The translations under genes and the position numbers were made by a program. This document shows, one piece after another, positions 8,154-19,200 of a stretch of 52,931 bases of DNA. Source of the stretch: a virus; IMG/VR virus record IMGVR_UViG_3300033571_016046, positions 1 through 52,931 of that record. One strand, given 5' to 3'. The notes beneath the pieces were generated by a model that was not told where the DNA came from, did not search any database, and was given only the letters and a program-made list of their open reading frames with translations. The stretch's first letter is position 1; the number at the start of each line of letters is the position of its first letter.

Positions 8154-11100
8154 TCATACTGCCAATGCTATAGCTCTAAAGTTTTTAATGATAGGTACAT
8201 TTGCTTGATCTGAACTTACCATTACAATTTTAACTGAAAATTCTTTAAATTCAGGTAAATTCTTAATTTCAAAATCAAATGCTTTATATTCAGTAGAATT
8301 TTTTGAGAACGGATAAGAAATTGCAGGAAGTTCAATATAATTAATATTATTAAAAGATCCTAAATTATTATCAGAATTAATTTTTGCAAATACTTTAATT
8401 TCTGGATAATCTCCACCAAGTCCTTGTTTTCTTATAGCATCAAATAATACTTTAACTGATGTAGAAGAATTTGTAAGAGTAACTTTTTTACTGATATAAG
8501 AAGCATTTCTTCCAGATAGTGGAGTAATTTCTTCTGATATATCTAGATCTCCAGTTAAAGTTACTTTCTTTCTAATTCTATTTGAAATTGTAGTTACAGA
8601 AGAACCAGTAACATCAATAATTGGACTTACATTATCTGAATTAGTAGAAAGATTAACAGAGACTGTTAAACTTCCATTAATATTAGAAAAGTATGTTCCT
8701 TTATTAATTTCGGAAAGAACTGCTCTAGATTCAGTTAATTCTTTTGTAGTTCTATTTTGAATTGATTCACCTGTGATTCTAGCAAATGAGGTATTAGAAC
8801 CATAAATGCTATTACTTCTTACACTATCAAATGTCATATTAGCATCACATGATGCAGGAACAATCATGTTTACATTAGCATATAGTTGCTCGTAAGGAAT
8901 ATTTCTGCTTGCTTTTATATTGTTCCCTCCAGAAATTACAGTAGTATTCGCTCTTTGTGGAACAGAAATTTTATAACTATCTAAATCAATTACCTCAGTG
9001 ATTTGATGTACTGTATTAAGTGCATTTAATGGAATTCCATTTAAATTATAACAATAAACTGTTGATCCTGCAGCATGAGGAGAAGCAGTAGTACCAAATT
9101 GTCCTCTTCCTCCATCTGGAATTGTAATTAAATTACCATTAATTAAATTATAACGAATAATTTCATTTTCAATTACAATGTATCCTGGATTTGAGGCAGA
9201 GATATTTACATTATTAATTTTTGTCCATTCTGTAGAATCATTTGTACTACCAATTTGAAATGCTCCAACTTGACTTCCAGAAGAAATTGCATTTACTAAT
9301 GTAGTTTCAGGAGCAATAGAAATTGCACCAGATAATTTTACAAAATTATTATTTCCATGTAGACCATGATTTGAATGGAAAACAGTAATGCTGCTGCTAT
9401 TTTGTGTAAATGAAAGTGGATTTGAACGAAGATCTATATCAGGAATTGCAATATTTTTTAATACACACTTCTTGGTTACATTTGTATCAAATTTTGCCCT
9501 GTAAAGTTTAAATTTAATATCTTCAAATTGATCTTCTGTCCATGTAACCATATTTTGCGATTTAAACAAAGATCCAATAAATGGTTGCTTATCAATGAAA
9601 ACTCCAGTAGCTACATCTTGTTCAGCAAGTCTAGATACCCAGATTTTATAATTTTTTGACGTACTTCTTACAATAAAAGCATAATTTGTTTGCTGCTTTA
9701 AATATACAGGACTTGGGAAAGTAAATCTTGTTCCAAGTCTTGCATCAGAAGAACTAGTTACTTGACTTGCGGAAAGAGTTACTACACTATATGGAATTAC
9801 AGTTTCTGTAATTGTACCATTTTCCATGGTTCTCAATTCAACAGAAACTGGAACAGAATTATCCTTAGTCTGGAAATATACTTCAATCGAAGAAATAAAG
9901 ATTCCACCTTCTTCTTCTACAAAGAATGATTGTGCGATTGGGTCTCTATTTGGTGGATTCCACCAAGGATTTGCTGCTTGTAAAGTTCTTGTTTGTGTTG
10001 GTAATGGCGTACTGGTAATCTCTGCACTAGAAACTGATAATACATTACTTGTTAGTTGAACTTGTGTGCCTTCAGTTGAATATGTAGTTTCAGCACTTGA
10101 ATTAGAAATTCCTCCTACTTCAGTTTGAAGAGTGTCATTTACTGCAAATTTAATATCTCCAGTCTCATATGTTTCTGGTGGTAATAATACAAATGCTCGG
10201 ATTACTCCAACTGCATTAGATTTTAATCTAGGAGTAGTTAATTGTAATCTTCCCGTAGCATTAGAATTTTGGCCTACAATAATAATATTGCTTCCGATAT
10301 TTGTAGGATTAACTTGACTTGAATCTGGAGTGTTTATAACTCCAAGACTTAAATATGTTGAAGTCGTTCCATAAGTACCAAATGGTGATGCTACAACAGT
10401 TGCTGTAATAAATGGAGCATTAGCACCAAAAGTAGCAAATGGATACATTCTAACTGTTTCCCCAACTACAAATGTTCCAGATCTATCAGTCAATCCTGTC
10501 ATATCTTTAGGATATACAATAGTATCTGCAGCATTTCCATCAGCAAAGAAGTAGAAGAATGTTTCTGGCTTCATTTTCTCTGCAAGAAAATCAATAATTC
10601 TAGATCTTGCAAATCTAATGTTTGTCATTCCATTGAATGTATCACCCAATTGAATATCTTGATTTGTTGGAGTAAATGTATTTCTTCTTCCATCTCTAGT
10701 CTGGGTTTCAGAGAATGTAGGACCGCCGCCCCAACCCCACCAGTTCCACCACCAACCGCCCCAGCCCCAGCCCCAGCCTCGGTTTTGATTAATTTGATTA
10801 GTTTCCCACTCTCCCCAAACATCTCCAACGCCACCACTAGCATCTAATAGTGCTCTAAATGGAGTTTCTAAGTCTAATTCTTGAGCTTCTCCTTGAGTTC
10901 GGATGGTATCAAACCATACATCTCTATCTGGAGTAACTGTGATTTCTCCAGTCCAGTTTACAGTTTCAAATGGTTGTAAATTTTCTACTCTACTTGCATA
11001 ATCCTGAATTGCATATAAAATTTCTGTAAATGGTAGAGTTACTGTCGTTCCTACTTTTAAAGTAGTAGATATACTTTCATCATAATCTAAGTTGACATTG

Positions 11101-14100
11101 TTAATATAAGGATATGGTCTCATCTCACCCTTTTCAATGTCAATAGATGCAGAATAACTAGGATTATTCATATCTGCAAAATTAAGAGACTTAAAATTAT
11201 CAGCTACAAATCCGTTTTTAAATCTATTATTTCCATCTGCATCTGTAATATTAAGAGTATTAGTATTTACTTCTAATAGGTTCAATGATGTAGTATCTTC
11301 GATAGTTCTAATTCTAGATTCCAGAACTGAAATATCTTTCATAGTATATCTTGGATTAGTTTCAAATTTCACTTTAACATCATATACATTTTTCATATAT
11401 GGTGGTATACTAATTGTGGAGATTAGTAAATTATCTGATACTTCATTTGGTTCTTTAGGAGTTAATGAATCTGCTCCTTTGATGACTGTTAGTTGACCAT
11501 TTTCATCAATATAAAGTTTATCAATTCTTCCCAGATAACAATCATAATCTAAACTTATAACTTCTCCAGGATATGAGAATGAAGTAACTATTCTAGGAAT
11601 GGAATAGTAATCCAATGCTGAAGTATTTTCTTCATATGGAGATTCTAGTGTACCTCCAGAAGTAGATCCACTTTGAACTTCATGTCTGAAATCTACAATA
11701 TCAGTATAAGGGTATCCATCTGAGGTTAGAGTTATATTTTCATAATTAACTTCTTGAATACTATAAGAATTTACGGTATAAAAATCATTAGTATTATTAA
11801 AATGTTCAAAATAATCATAGATTACAACAAATTTATTAATAGGTGTTGGACTATTTGTAGTTCTTACTAATTTTGATACATTATATGCTTCTCCAGAATC
11901 ATTTTTAACTAGGTGAAAACTACTTGTAATATCTCTATATTTTCCATATACTGAAGATGTTATATATCTACCTGTAACTTGTCTGTTAGTAGATACTACA
12001 ATCTGAATAGCTAAATTACTTCCTACAGGAAATTTTTTAGTTTCATTAGCATATTTTACGTATAACTTTAAACCATCTTTGGAAATTACCTTTGCAGAAA
12101 TATCATCCTTGGTTAATATATCTCCAGGATTAATATCACTTGAATCGTTTACTGAAATATTATCAATAAATTCTGTTTGTTGGATATCTGATCTAGTTGC
12201 TTCATGAATGGCATGAATTTTATATACGTCTGGAAATTTCAATGAAATTTCATTATCAACTAGTCTAGTTCCATAAACTGCAGAATCTGTAATACTTTTT
12301 GAAACTTGTAAGAACTTAAATTTTCTTGCTGTTTTTGTTCTTAATGAAGGATTATTAATTCTTTTCTTATACGTTACAAATACTTCAGTTCCTTGTAGAT
12401 TAGATGCAACTTGAATTCTCATACTAGATGAGCTTATTAACGTAGCAGCATGAGCAACTATTCCATTTACATTAGTAACTAAAATTCCTTCTGTTACTAA
12501 TGTAACATCTTCTGTAGGAGAAATTGTAAATATTCCTCCTACATCTACTACTTTAACTTCAGTAACTGTTCTATAGTATGTAAAGTCAGATGTAGACTTA
12601 ATAGCAGTATCTAAAATTTTTAAGAATTGAGTTGGGTTTAAATTCTTTAATGTAGGGACTAACTTCTTAACATTGTAATAAGTTCCATTTGTTGCAGTAT
12701 TATCTAAAGTTAAGGATTCAGCTCCTTTTGTGACCGCAATGGAAATTGTATCCCCAATTAATACCTTCATTGGAGTTGTTATTTCATTTTGAAAATTCGT
12801 TGAACTTCCAGTCAAGACATTATTATTAACTCTAAAACTTGTTCCACTTAAACTTACTTGCTCCAATGCAAGATTTGCAGTAAAATTATATGAGGTTGAT
12901 GTTACTTTTGAAGCTTCTTCAATTTTATTTGCTTTTACACTAGCGATTGAATATGTAGTAGTATTTCTACTATTTTTAATAGTATTACCTTGATAGAAAG
13001 TTCCTGTTACTTGTCGTAAAGTAATTGTGCTATTTGAAGTTCCAGGGCTAACTGATTCAATAATTCCTTGAGCACCTTGATTACTAATAATGAAATCTCC
13101 TACTTGTAAAGTATTCTGAAGATTTACATTTACCGTAATTATGACATATAAAGTTAAATCAATAACAAATAATTTTCCATCAGCTAATAAAGATAAAACT
13201 CTTGCTTTTCCTAAAGTTGTATCTACATTATTTGTAGTACTTTTTACAAATACGGTATTTCCTGGTTGAACTATACCTCTAATACTAGAAGTATTTAATT
13301 CAAAATATGTACCATATGAAGATACAATACCTCTATTATTTACAGATGAAGATTTCTTTGGTTTTGGAATGGTTAAATATTTTTTATCTCTATTATCAAT
13401 TTCATATCCTTTGATGTATGCTTTACCTGGAGAAATTTCTACTGTATAGTAATCTCTACCATCAATAGCCAAACCATCAGTTTGATTTGGAATTCTATTT
13501 AAAACTTTCTCCCCTGTTGGAGTTACTTCATTAAAATTATAAACCCCATTATTTTCACCATTATTATAAGTTTCTCTAATTTTTAAATTAAATCCTTTAA
13601 TTGTATAATTACCAGATTCATCATATGTTCTTCTTGCTAGATTTTTTTCTAATTCTGCATACACAGAATTTTCTGCCAGTTTTGTAACTGGAATTACTTT
13701 TTCTCCGTCAAAACGTAAAAGTTCAACGAATGAAGAGGTATCGTTAAAATTAAAATCTTTTTTAGTAAATATTGTTCTAATTTGTAATCTATCTGCACCA
13801 GGAGCAGAAAAATTTGAAGAACCTACTGCATTATCATATATTGTACTATCTTCTTCTGCAGTAATAATGCTTTCTATTACATCCAATCCAACTTTATATC
13901 TTGGAAGATTACTATATTGATCTAAAATTATATTTTGCTCTGGTACTTCTACAAAAAATCCTCGGATAAAATATACTCCATTAGTAATGAATGCTGCACT
14001 ACCAGTATAATCACTAGCATTTCTTACCGCAGTAACTGCTACTTGATTATTATTTTCATCTACCAAAACTTCATTATTTTGAAATTTTGTCTGTTGTACA

Positions 14101-14516
14101 TTATTTACAATATTTCCAGATGCTGTATATTTTACATAAAATGTAATATAATTTTTTTCTGATTCTTCTGCACTAATTGTATTAACTACTTTTGCCTTTA
14201 CGTTTGAAAGGGTTCCTCTTAAAGTTTTTCCTACTAAAGATTCTCTAATATTTTCTACACTATTTCCAATAATTAATGGCTGAATTAATACAGCATTATA
14301 TAATAGATCGTACCCAACCTGACCAGGAATTACTACAGATCCTTCTTTAAATACATGCTGACCAAATCGTTCAATTTGATTTTGTAAAATACTTTGTAGT
14401 GTAGTTAGTTCTCTCGATTGAACTGAAGTTCCTGGCTTGAAGAGTACTCTTTGATAGTTTTTAGATCTATCAAAATCATCAAAATATGGAGATAAATTAG
14501 TCTTAGTATTTTGCAT
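8154..14516 (-). CDS. Giant baseplate/virion protein, gp10-position, DUF4815-like
   Basis: The 2120-aa protein begins with a conserved block: YFDDFDRSKNYQRVLFKPG, SRELTTLQSILQNQIERFG, then VFKEGSVVIPG. Similar N-termini occur in cyanomyovirus structural proteins annotated as DUF4815 (from memory). The middle (about 200-1000) is a string of beta repeats. Residues about 1243-1264 form an extreme Trp/Gly-rich run (GWGWGWGGWWWNWWGWGGG). The C-terminal third is again beta-rich (SFFVEEEGGIFISSIEVYFQ). Its place after gene 8 is that of T4 genes 9-12, where gp10 (602 aa) joins wedge and short fibre. It may replace several of these proteins. CTAAATA lies 39 bp upstream. Confidence 0.85.
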   Translation of the reverse strand: MQNTKTNLSPYFDDFDRSKNYQRVLFKPGTSVQSRELTTLQSILQNQIERFGQHVFKEGSVVIPGQVGYDLLYNAVLIQPLIIGNSVENIRESLVGKTLRGTLSNVKAKVVNTISAEESEKNYITFYVKYTASGNIVNNVQQTKFQNNEVLVDENNNQVAVTAVRNASDYTGSAAFITNGVYFIRGFFVEVPEQNIILDQYSNLPRYKVGLDVIESIITAEEDSTIYDNAVGSSNFSAPGADRLQIRTIFTKKDFNFNDTSSFVELLRFDGEKVIPVTKLAENSVYAELEKNLARRTYDESGNYTIKGFNLKIRETYNNGENNGVYNFNEVTPTGEKVLNRIPNQTDGLAIDGRDYYTVEISPGKAYIKGYEIDNRDKKYLTIPKPKKSSSVNNRGIVSSYGTYFELNTSSIRGIVQPGNTVFVKSTTNNVDTTLGKARVLSLLADGKLFVIDLTLYVIITVNVNLQNTLQVGDFIISNQGAQGIIESVSPGTSNSTITLRQVTGTFYQGNTIKNSRNTTTYSIASVKANKIEEASKVTSTSYNFTANLALEQVSLSGTSFRVNNNVLTGSSTNFQNEITTPMKVLIGDTISIAVTKGAESLTLDNTATNGTYYNVKKLVPTLKNLNPTQFLKILDTAIKSTSDFTYYRTVTEVKVVDVGGIFTISPTEDVTLVTEGILVTNVNGIVAHAATLISSSSMRIQVASNLQGTEVFVTYKKRINNPSLRTKTARKFKFLQVSKSITDSAVYGTRLVDNEISLKFPDVYKIHAIHEATRSDIQQTEFIDNISVNDSSDINPGDILTKDDISAKVISKDGLKLYVKYANETKKFPVGSNLAIQIVVSTNRQVTGRYITSSVYGKYRDITSSFHLVKNDSGEAYNVSKLVRTTNSPTPINKFVVIYDYFEHFNNTNDFYTVNSYSIQEVNYENITLTSDGYPYTDIVDFRHEVQSGSTSGGTLESPYEENTSALDYYSIPRIVTSFSYPGEVISLDYDCYLGRIDKLYIDENGQLTVIKGADSLTPKEPNEVSDNLLISTISIPPYMKNVYDVKVKFETNPRYTMKDISVLESRIRTIEDTTSLNLLEVNTNTLNITDADGNNRFKNGFVADNFKSLNFADMNNPSYSASIDIEKGEMRPYPYINNVNLDYDESISTTLKVGTTVTLPFTEILYAIQDYASRVENLQPFETVNWTGEITVTPDRDVWFDTIRTQGEAQELDLETPFRALLDASGGVGDVWGEWETNQINQNRGWGWGWGGWWWNWWGWGGGPTFSETQTRDGRRNTFTPTNQDIQLGDTFNGMTNIRFARSRIIDFLAEKMKPETFFYFFADGNAADTIVYPKDMTGLTDRSGTFVVGETVRMYPFATFGANAPFITATVVASPFGTYGTTSTYLSLGVINTPDSSQVNPTNIGSNIIIVGQNSNATGRLQLTTPRLKSNAVGVIRAFVLLPPETYETGDIKFAVNDTLQTEVGGISNSSAETTYSTEGTQVQLTSNVLSVSSAEITSTPLPTQTRTLQAANPWWNPPNRDPIAQSFFVEEEGGIFISSIEVYFQTKDNSVPVSVELRTMENGTITETVIPYSVVTLSASQVTSSSDARLGTRFTFPSPVYLKQQTNYAFIVRSTSKNYKIWVSRLAEQDVATGVFIDKQPFIGSLFKSQNMVTWTEDQFEDIKFKLYRAKFDTNVTKKCVLKNIAIPDIDLRSNPLSFTQNSSSITVFHSNHGLHGNNNFVKLSGAISIAPETTLVNAISSGSQVGAFQIGSTNDSTEWTKINNVNISASNPGYIVIENEIIRYNLINGNLITIPDGGRGQFGTTASPHAAGSTVYCYNLNGIPLNALNTVHQITEVIDLDSYKISVPQRANTTVISGGNNIKASRNIPYEQLYANVNMIVPASCDANMTFDSVRSNSIYGSNTSFARITGESIQNRTTKELTESRAVLSEINKGTYFSNINGSLTVSVNLSTNSDNVSPIIDVTGSSVTTISNRIRKKVTLTGDLDISEEITPLSGRNASYISKKVTLTNSSTSVKVLFDAIRKQGLGGDYPEIKVFAKINSDNNLGSFNNINYIELPAISYPFSKNSTEYKAFDFEIKNLPEFKEFSVKIVMVSSDQANVPIIKNFRAIALAV

Positions 14517-14554
14517 GTATTTAAACCTTCAGAGTTTAGTACGTTCCTCGATAT

Positions 14555-14561
14555 TATTTAG
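14555..14561 (-). promoter_or_regulatory. Late promoter (CTAAATA)
   Basis: The minus strand reads CTAAATA 39 bp before the ATG at 14516, just at the 3' end of gene 8. This is the cyanophage form of the late -10 box. Confidence 0.65.
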
Positions 14562-14562
14562 T

Positions 14563-16170
14563 TTAAAATTCTAGAACAAGTTTTACGTCTTCAATCTGGT
14601 CATTAGATCTAATTACTGCCTTTCTATTCTCTACGTAAAGAATTTCACCACTGTACTTTTTAATTTCACTATTTGCATATCCAGTAACAAAAGAAATACC
14701 AGATAAAGTAACAGTACCTGCAGAAGTAATATCTGGAGTTAGTGTTATATTGCTAGTCAATCCAGTAATTTCGTTTTCTCCAGAAAAAGGAATTGATTTA
14801 TTTTTGTTCAGATCTGGATTATTTACTGTTGGGCTACTAGTTTGAGTAGCACTGATATATTCATTTTGATAGTATCTAAGAATTTTAGTAGTTGAGTCCC
14901 AGTGAATAACTCTTCCTCTTGCTCCAGTAGAAGATTGACGAATTATTTCTCCGTTTAAGAAATTTTTAGTAGAAATTGATGGGAACTTGATGGCTTTACA
15001 TACTGTAGCAGTATTTTCAATGTAATCTATATCTGCTGTAGTTTGAGGATCTGAAATTAGTCCAAATCTTCTAAATTCCATATCAACTGGAATATCACCA
15101 TTACCATCTAAGAAGTCTAAACTCTTATGTACCATTACACGATAAGCACCAAGTTCTTTGACAACATTAGAACCATGACCTCCTGGTGGAGAAATTATTA
15201 CCTCAATGCTTCCAGAAGTTCCAATACTTGTTTTTGCTACGTTTCTTGCTAACGCTGCAGCTTCAGTAGTGTAACATTCTTCTAAATCAATTTTTCCATA
15301 TGTATAACCACTTCCAGCTTGATAAATTTCAGCAACATCTATTGTTTGATTATTAGTTCCTGATGCTGGGACCACAATACGAACAATAGCTTTTGTGTCA
15401 TTATTTCCAAGTCCACCATCTCCAATAACTGGAGCATAATATGTACCAGCAGAAATTGATAATCCTCTTTGTTTAATTACTACTTGATTAATTGCACCAT
15501 CTACAGCAGCAGATTGCACAGTAGTATTTGTTTTTACTGGAATAAAATCTGTAGATACGAATTTAATATAATCTGAAATTGATAATGTATACATATATTT
15601 CCACTTATACCCATCAACTGAAACATTATCAATAATACTTGTGCTATTTCCTGTTGGCTCTAATGTACAAGGTCTTCCATTTGGATATTCTGGATTCTGT
15701 CCATTGTAAATACACTTATATACATCATAGTTACTGTTCATTACATAAAATTGACAATCATACAGTTTTGATTGTCCAGTTGCTGATAAATTTGAAGGAC
15801 TATAATTATTTCTGTACATATCATATACAGTATTAGCCTGCCAAGTTCTTCTTCTAATAACTTGAGAAACATCACTTCTAGTAACTCTCTTGAGTGAAAT
15901 CATATCGTCATAAATTTCACTTACTTCATCATATGAATCTACTGGATCTGGTGGATTAAATTCATCAACCGATGAAATTCCATCATATTTTTCTGCATTC
16001 CAATTATACGAACGACCAATAAATAAATAAATTTTACTTCTATATTTTTGCGCCGCAGCACTCAATTCATCTGCTACTGGATTTTGTAAACTATTATATG
16101 GTTCTTCCAATGACTCAATAAATTGCTCTGCGGCAAAGACTCTGAAATTGTCAGTTACTAATGCTGGCAT
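14563..16170 (-). CDS. 8: Baseplate wedge subunit gp8
   Basis: The 535-aa protein is longer than T4 gp8 (334 aa). The N-terminal 230 residues fit gp8: FAAEQFIESLEEP, KIYLFIGRSYNWNAE, SLKRVTRSDVSQVIRRRTW, YDCQFYVMNSNYDVYKCIYN, and DGYKWKYMYTLS before PVKT. gp8 dimers bind gp10 and gp7 in each wedge. The extra C-terminal part includes a module GRVIHWDSTTKILRYYQNEY that resembles modules in the gp14 and gp7-like proteins of this window. An ATAAATA box lies 39 bp upstream. Confidence 0.93.
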   Translation of the reverse strand: MPALVTDNFRVFAAEQFIESLEEPYNSLQNPVADELSAAAQKYRSKIYLFIGRSYNWNAEKYDGISSVDEFNPPDPVDSYDEVSEIYDDMISLKRVTRSDVSQVIRRRTWQANTVYDMYRNNYSPSNLSATGQSKLYDCQFYVMNSNYDVYKCIYNGQNPEYPNGRPCTLEPTGNSTSIIDNVSVDGYKWKYMYTLSISDYIKFVSTDFIPVKTNTTVQSAAVDGAINQVVIKQRGLSISAGTYYAPVIGDGGLGNNDTKAIVRIVVPASGTNNQTIDVAEIYQAGSGYTYGKIDLEECYTTEAAALARNVAKTSIGTSGSIEVIISPPGGHGSNVVKELGAYRVMVHKSLDFLDGNGDIPVDMEFRRFGLISDPQTTADIDYIENTATVCKAIKFPSISTKNFLNGEIIRQSSTGARGRVIHWDSTTKILRYYQNEYISATQTSSPTVNNPDLNKNKSIPFSGENEITGLTSNITLTPDITSAGTVTLSGISFVTGYANSEIKKYSGEILYVENRKAVIRSNDQIEDVKLVLEF

Positions 16171-16208
16171 TATTTGTAGTCCCTAAATTTGTTTGTTAGT
16201 TCTTTGTC

Positions 16209-16215
16209 TATTTAT
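16209..16215 (-). promoter_or_regulatory. Late promoter (ATAAATA)
   Basis: ATAAATA on the minus strand lies 39 bp before gene 8, overlapping the stop of the 3487-aa gene. The spacing to the ATG equals that of the box before the gp10-like gene. Confidence 0.6.
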
Positions 16216-19200
16216 TATAGATAATTATCAGAATAAATTTTGGAGTTCAAATCATGACTAATTGGAGAAGATGATCTTGTACAACCAAATAATGTATCAA
16301 CAGTTCGTGTACTTACTCCCAAATCTTCTGAATATATTCCAGAAGTTACTGAAGAATTTACAACAAATGTGAATGTATTGTTACTAGTATTTACTGATGC
16401 AATTAACCAACTTCCATTCAACTTTTCTTGCTGAGTTCCAGAAGCACCAGAAATAGTAATTATATCACCAATTGTAAATCCAGAGGTGGAAGCAACAGAT
16501 GCAGTTACTGTTGTAGTTCCGTTGCCAGTGTAATTTGTTACAACTATTGTATTACTAATATGAGAACTATAGGTATATTCTATAGTTTCAGATTGAATAG
16601 TATTTGTATCATCATAAATTATTGCTTTAAATGTGTCATAGCTTTCTCCTTCATTTTTAACTGAAACAGATAGTATTTCTCCTGTGGTAGTATTAATAGT
16701 AGGAACTAATAGACAACCAAATCCTCCACCACCAGTAACATTTAATACGGTATATTTTTCATTATACCCACTTCCTCCACTAACAACTTCAACCTTTCGT
16801 ATTCTATTTTTGCTTACAAATGCTCTGAAAACAGCACCAGAGCCTCCAGGATATCCTAATAATGTTACTACTTCGATTACAGGAGGATTTTGAGGGAAGT
16901 TTAAGCAATTTCTTAATTTAATAATTTCAGAAGAATTATTAAGCGAAGTTCTTAATATAGTAGAAATTGATACCGATGATGATTCAAGAATATTTTTATT
17001 ATACACATATCCATATGTAGTTGGAATTAGAGATGGAGTTCCAAATAGATTTCTTCCATTATATTCAATTGTTACTGGAGTAGTTATTGCGTTACCTTTA
17101 ATTTGATCAACATTTGCTACTGCTTTTGCACTAATTCCGATACCCTTAGTTCTTAATATCACGGGATAACTATAACCACTTCCACCTGATATGATGGTAA
17201 TACCAGTAAGTTTTCTAGAACTAGAATTGACAGCCGCAATAGCAGAAAAACCAGATGCTTTTCTTCCTGTATAAGTTTCAGTTTTTAATATTGTTGGGGA
17301 TACTATTTCAGTAACTTTTCTACTTTCAAATTCACCACCAAGTTGAATTTTATCTCCAACTGATATTGTATAGTTGGTATCAGTAATTTCTACATCTTTA
17401 TATGTACCAACATAATCTAATATTACTAACTTAGACGCAGTGAAAGGATTTATAAAAATTAATTTATCATTGTCAACATAATAATCATATAAAGGACTTT
17501 GAATATTTCCATCTTTATATACAATTAATTGATTCTCATGTTTTCTTGGTCTTTCAATAGTTCCATTTGGATAATATGGAGTTCCATTCAATCTTAAATT
17601 AAATGTAGTATTACCAGCAATATTAGAAGTTATAGAATCAAGTTTTACAAAATGCCCAATAGAACGTATTTCAATTTTATCTGAACTTATAGGAGCAACA
17701 GAAAATTGAACTTGACTTCCAATGGTTCCGTTCAATGTATACTCAACACCTGGATCTAGAATTTTACCATTTTTATTAATTACAATATTTGAAGCGACAG
17801 GGGTTAAACTTGTATATGTATCTGGAATAAAATTCTCTTCACCTATAAACATATTGAATAAGTTATTTGTTCCATTAAATGGAGTATTAAGTTGATCTAG
17901 ATATTTAAAATCCCCATCAAAAATAATTCCAAATAAAACTCCTGTTGTATGTGAAGAGGATAAAGTAAATCTAGAATTGGTGAAGTTGTATGTGAAATCG
18001 CCAGCATCATAAAATTTCCAGGTATTGTTTGAAAATATTACGACATTTTTTAAGTTATAACTTGTGATATTTGCAGTAGTAGAGTAAGTATTTCCATTTA
18101 CTAATGTTAAAGGAACATGAACACTATTATTCATTTTAATTGCAACTAAATTATCATTTGCAAGAGGAGCAATAGTAAAATCAACAAAAGTTCTAGCTAC
18201 ATTAATATTATATTGAGTTCCAGGATCTAGTATAATTCCATTTTTACTAATTAAAATATCAGCATCACTTAATATTTCAGATTGAGTTAAGTTTTGACCA
18301 TTATAGAGAAGCTTAAATCTCGTTCTGTTTCCATCAGGGAAATATTCAATATCATCAACAAATGTTAAATTGGGGTATTTAATTACAAATACAGTAGTAG
18401 TTGAATCTATAGCTGGTCCGAGTAAAGTAATTGTAGTGCCACTTATGGTGTAGTCTTTGTTGTAAATTTTTGGAACACCATTTACATATAAAATCATTGA
18501 TTGAATTTGACTTAACACACCATTAATATGTGTATTATAATCCATAGTATTTAATACAATTGTATTATTTACCGCACTTGTAACTCCAATTTTAATTGAT
18601 GCTGTAGTATACATTATAAAAATAGGTTCACCTGAAATTAATGGGGTAGTAAATGTCAAATTACTACTACTTAAAGTAAAATCAATCAATGGATTTTGAA
18701 ATACTCCATTTCTTAGTACAAATAAATCATCTTCATTTGGAGGAATCATTCCAAGATTTACTGTGCTTGAACTACCATTAGATATAAAATCAGTAAGATA
18801 TTGATTTATATTTAAGTTGTTGTATGAGTAGAATATTATAATCTCTTCGCCAGTAACTGGAGCTTGCGAGAATGTTATATTTGAAGTACTAGTAGTAAAA
18901 TCAATATTTGGTCTTTGATATACACCAGAACGAATTACATATAAATTATAAACACTAACAGGTGTAAACAGGACACCATCAATAGTTATAGGGAATGTAT
19001 CTAAATTTCCGTCAAAAGTTTGAATAGGATCAATAATTAAATTGGTGTTTGGAGTCAATCCTAATTGTCTATTAAAATATGCAAATTTAATATTATCAGA
19101 AGAAGTTGGAGCTTGAGTTAATGTTATCTTATTTTGAGCTACTGTATGAGAAGTTGTGTCTGGGATCAAAAATAGGTTATTTTTAATCGTAAACACATCA

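Noticed and set aside
10625-10843. Gly/Ala-rich open frame opposite phase within the gp10-like gene
   Set aside because: It is the shifted reading of the Trp/Gly-coding tract; the main frame runs uninterrupted on both sides.
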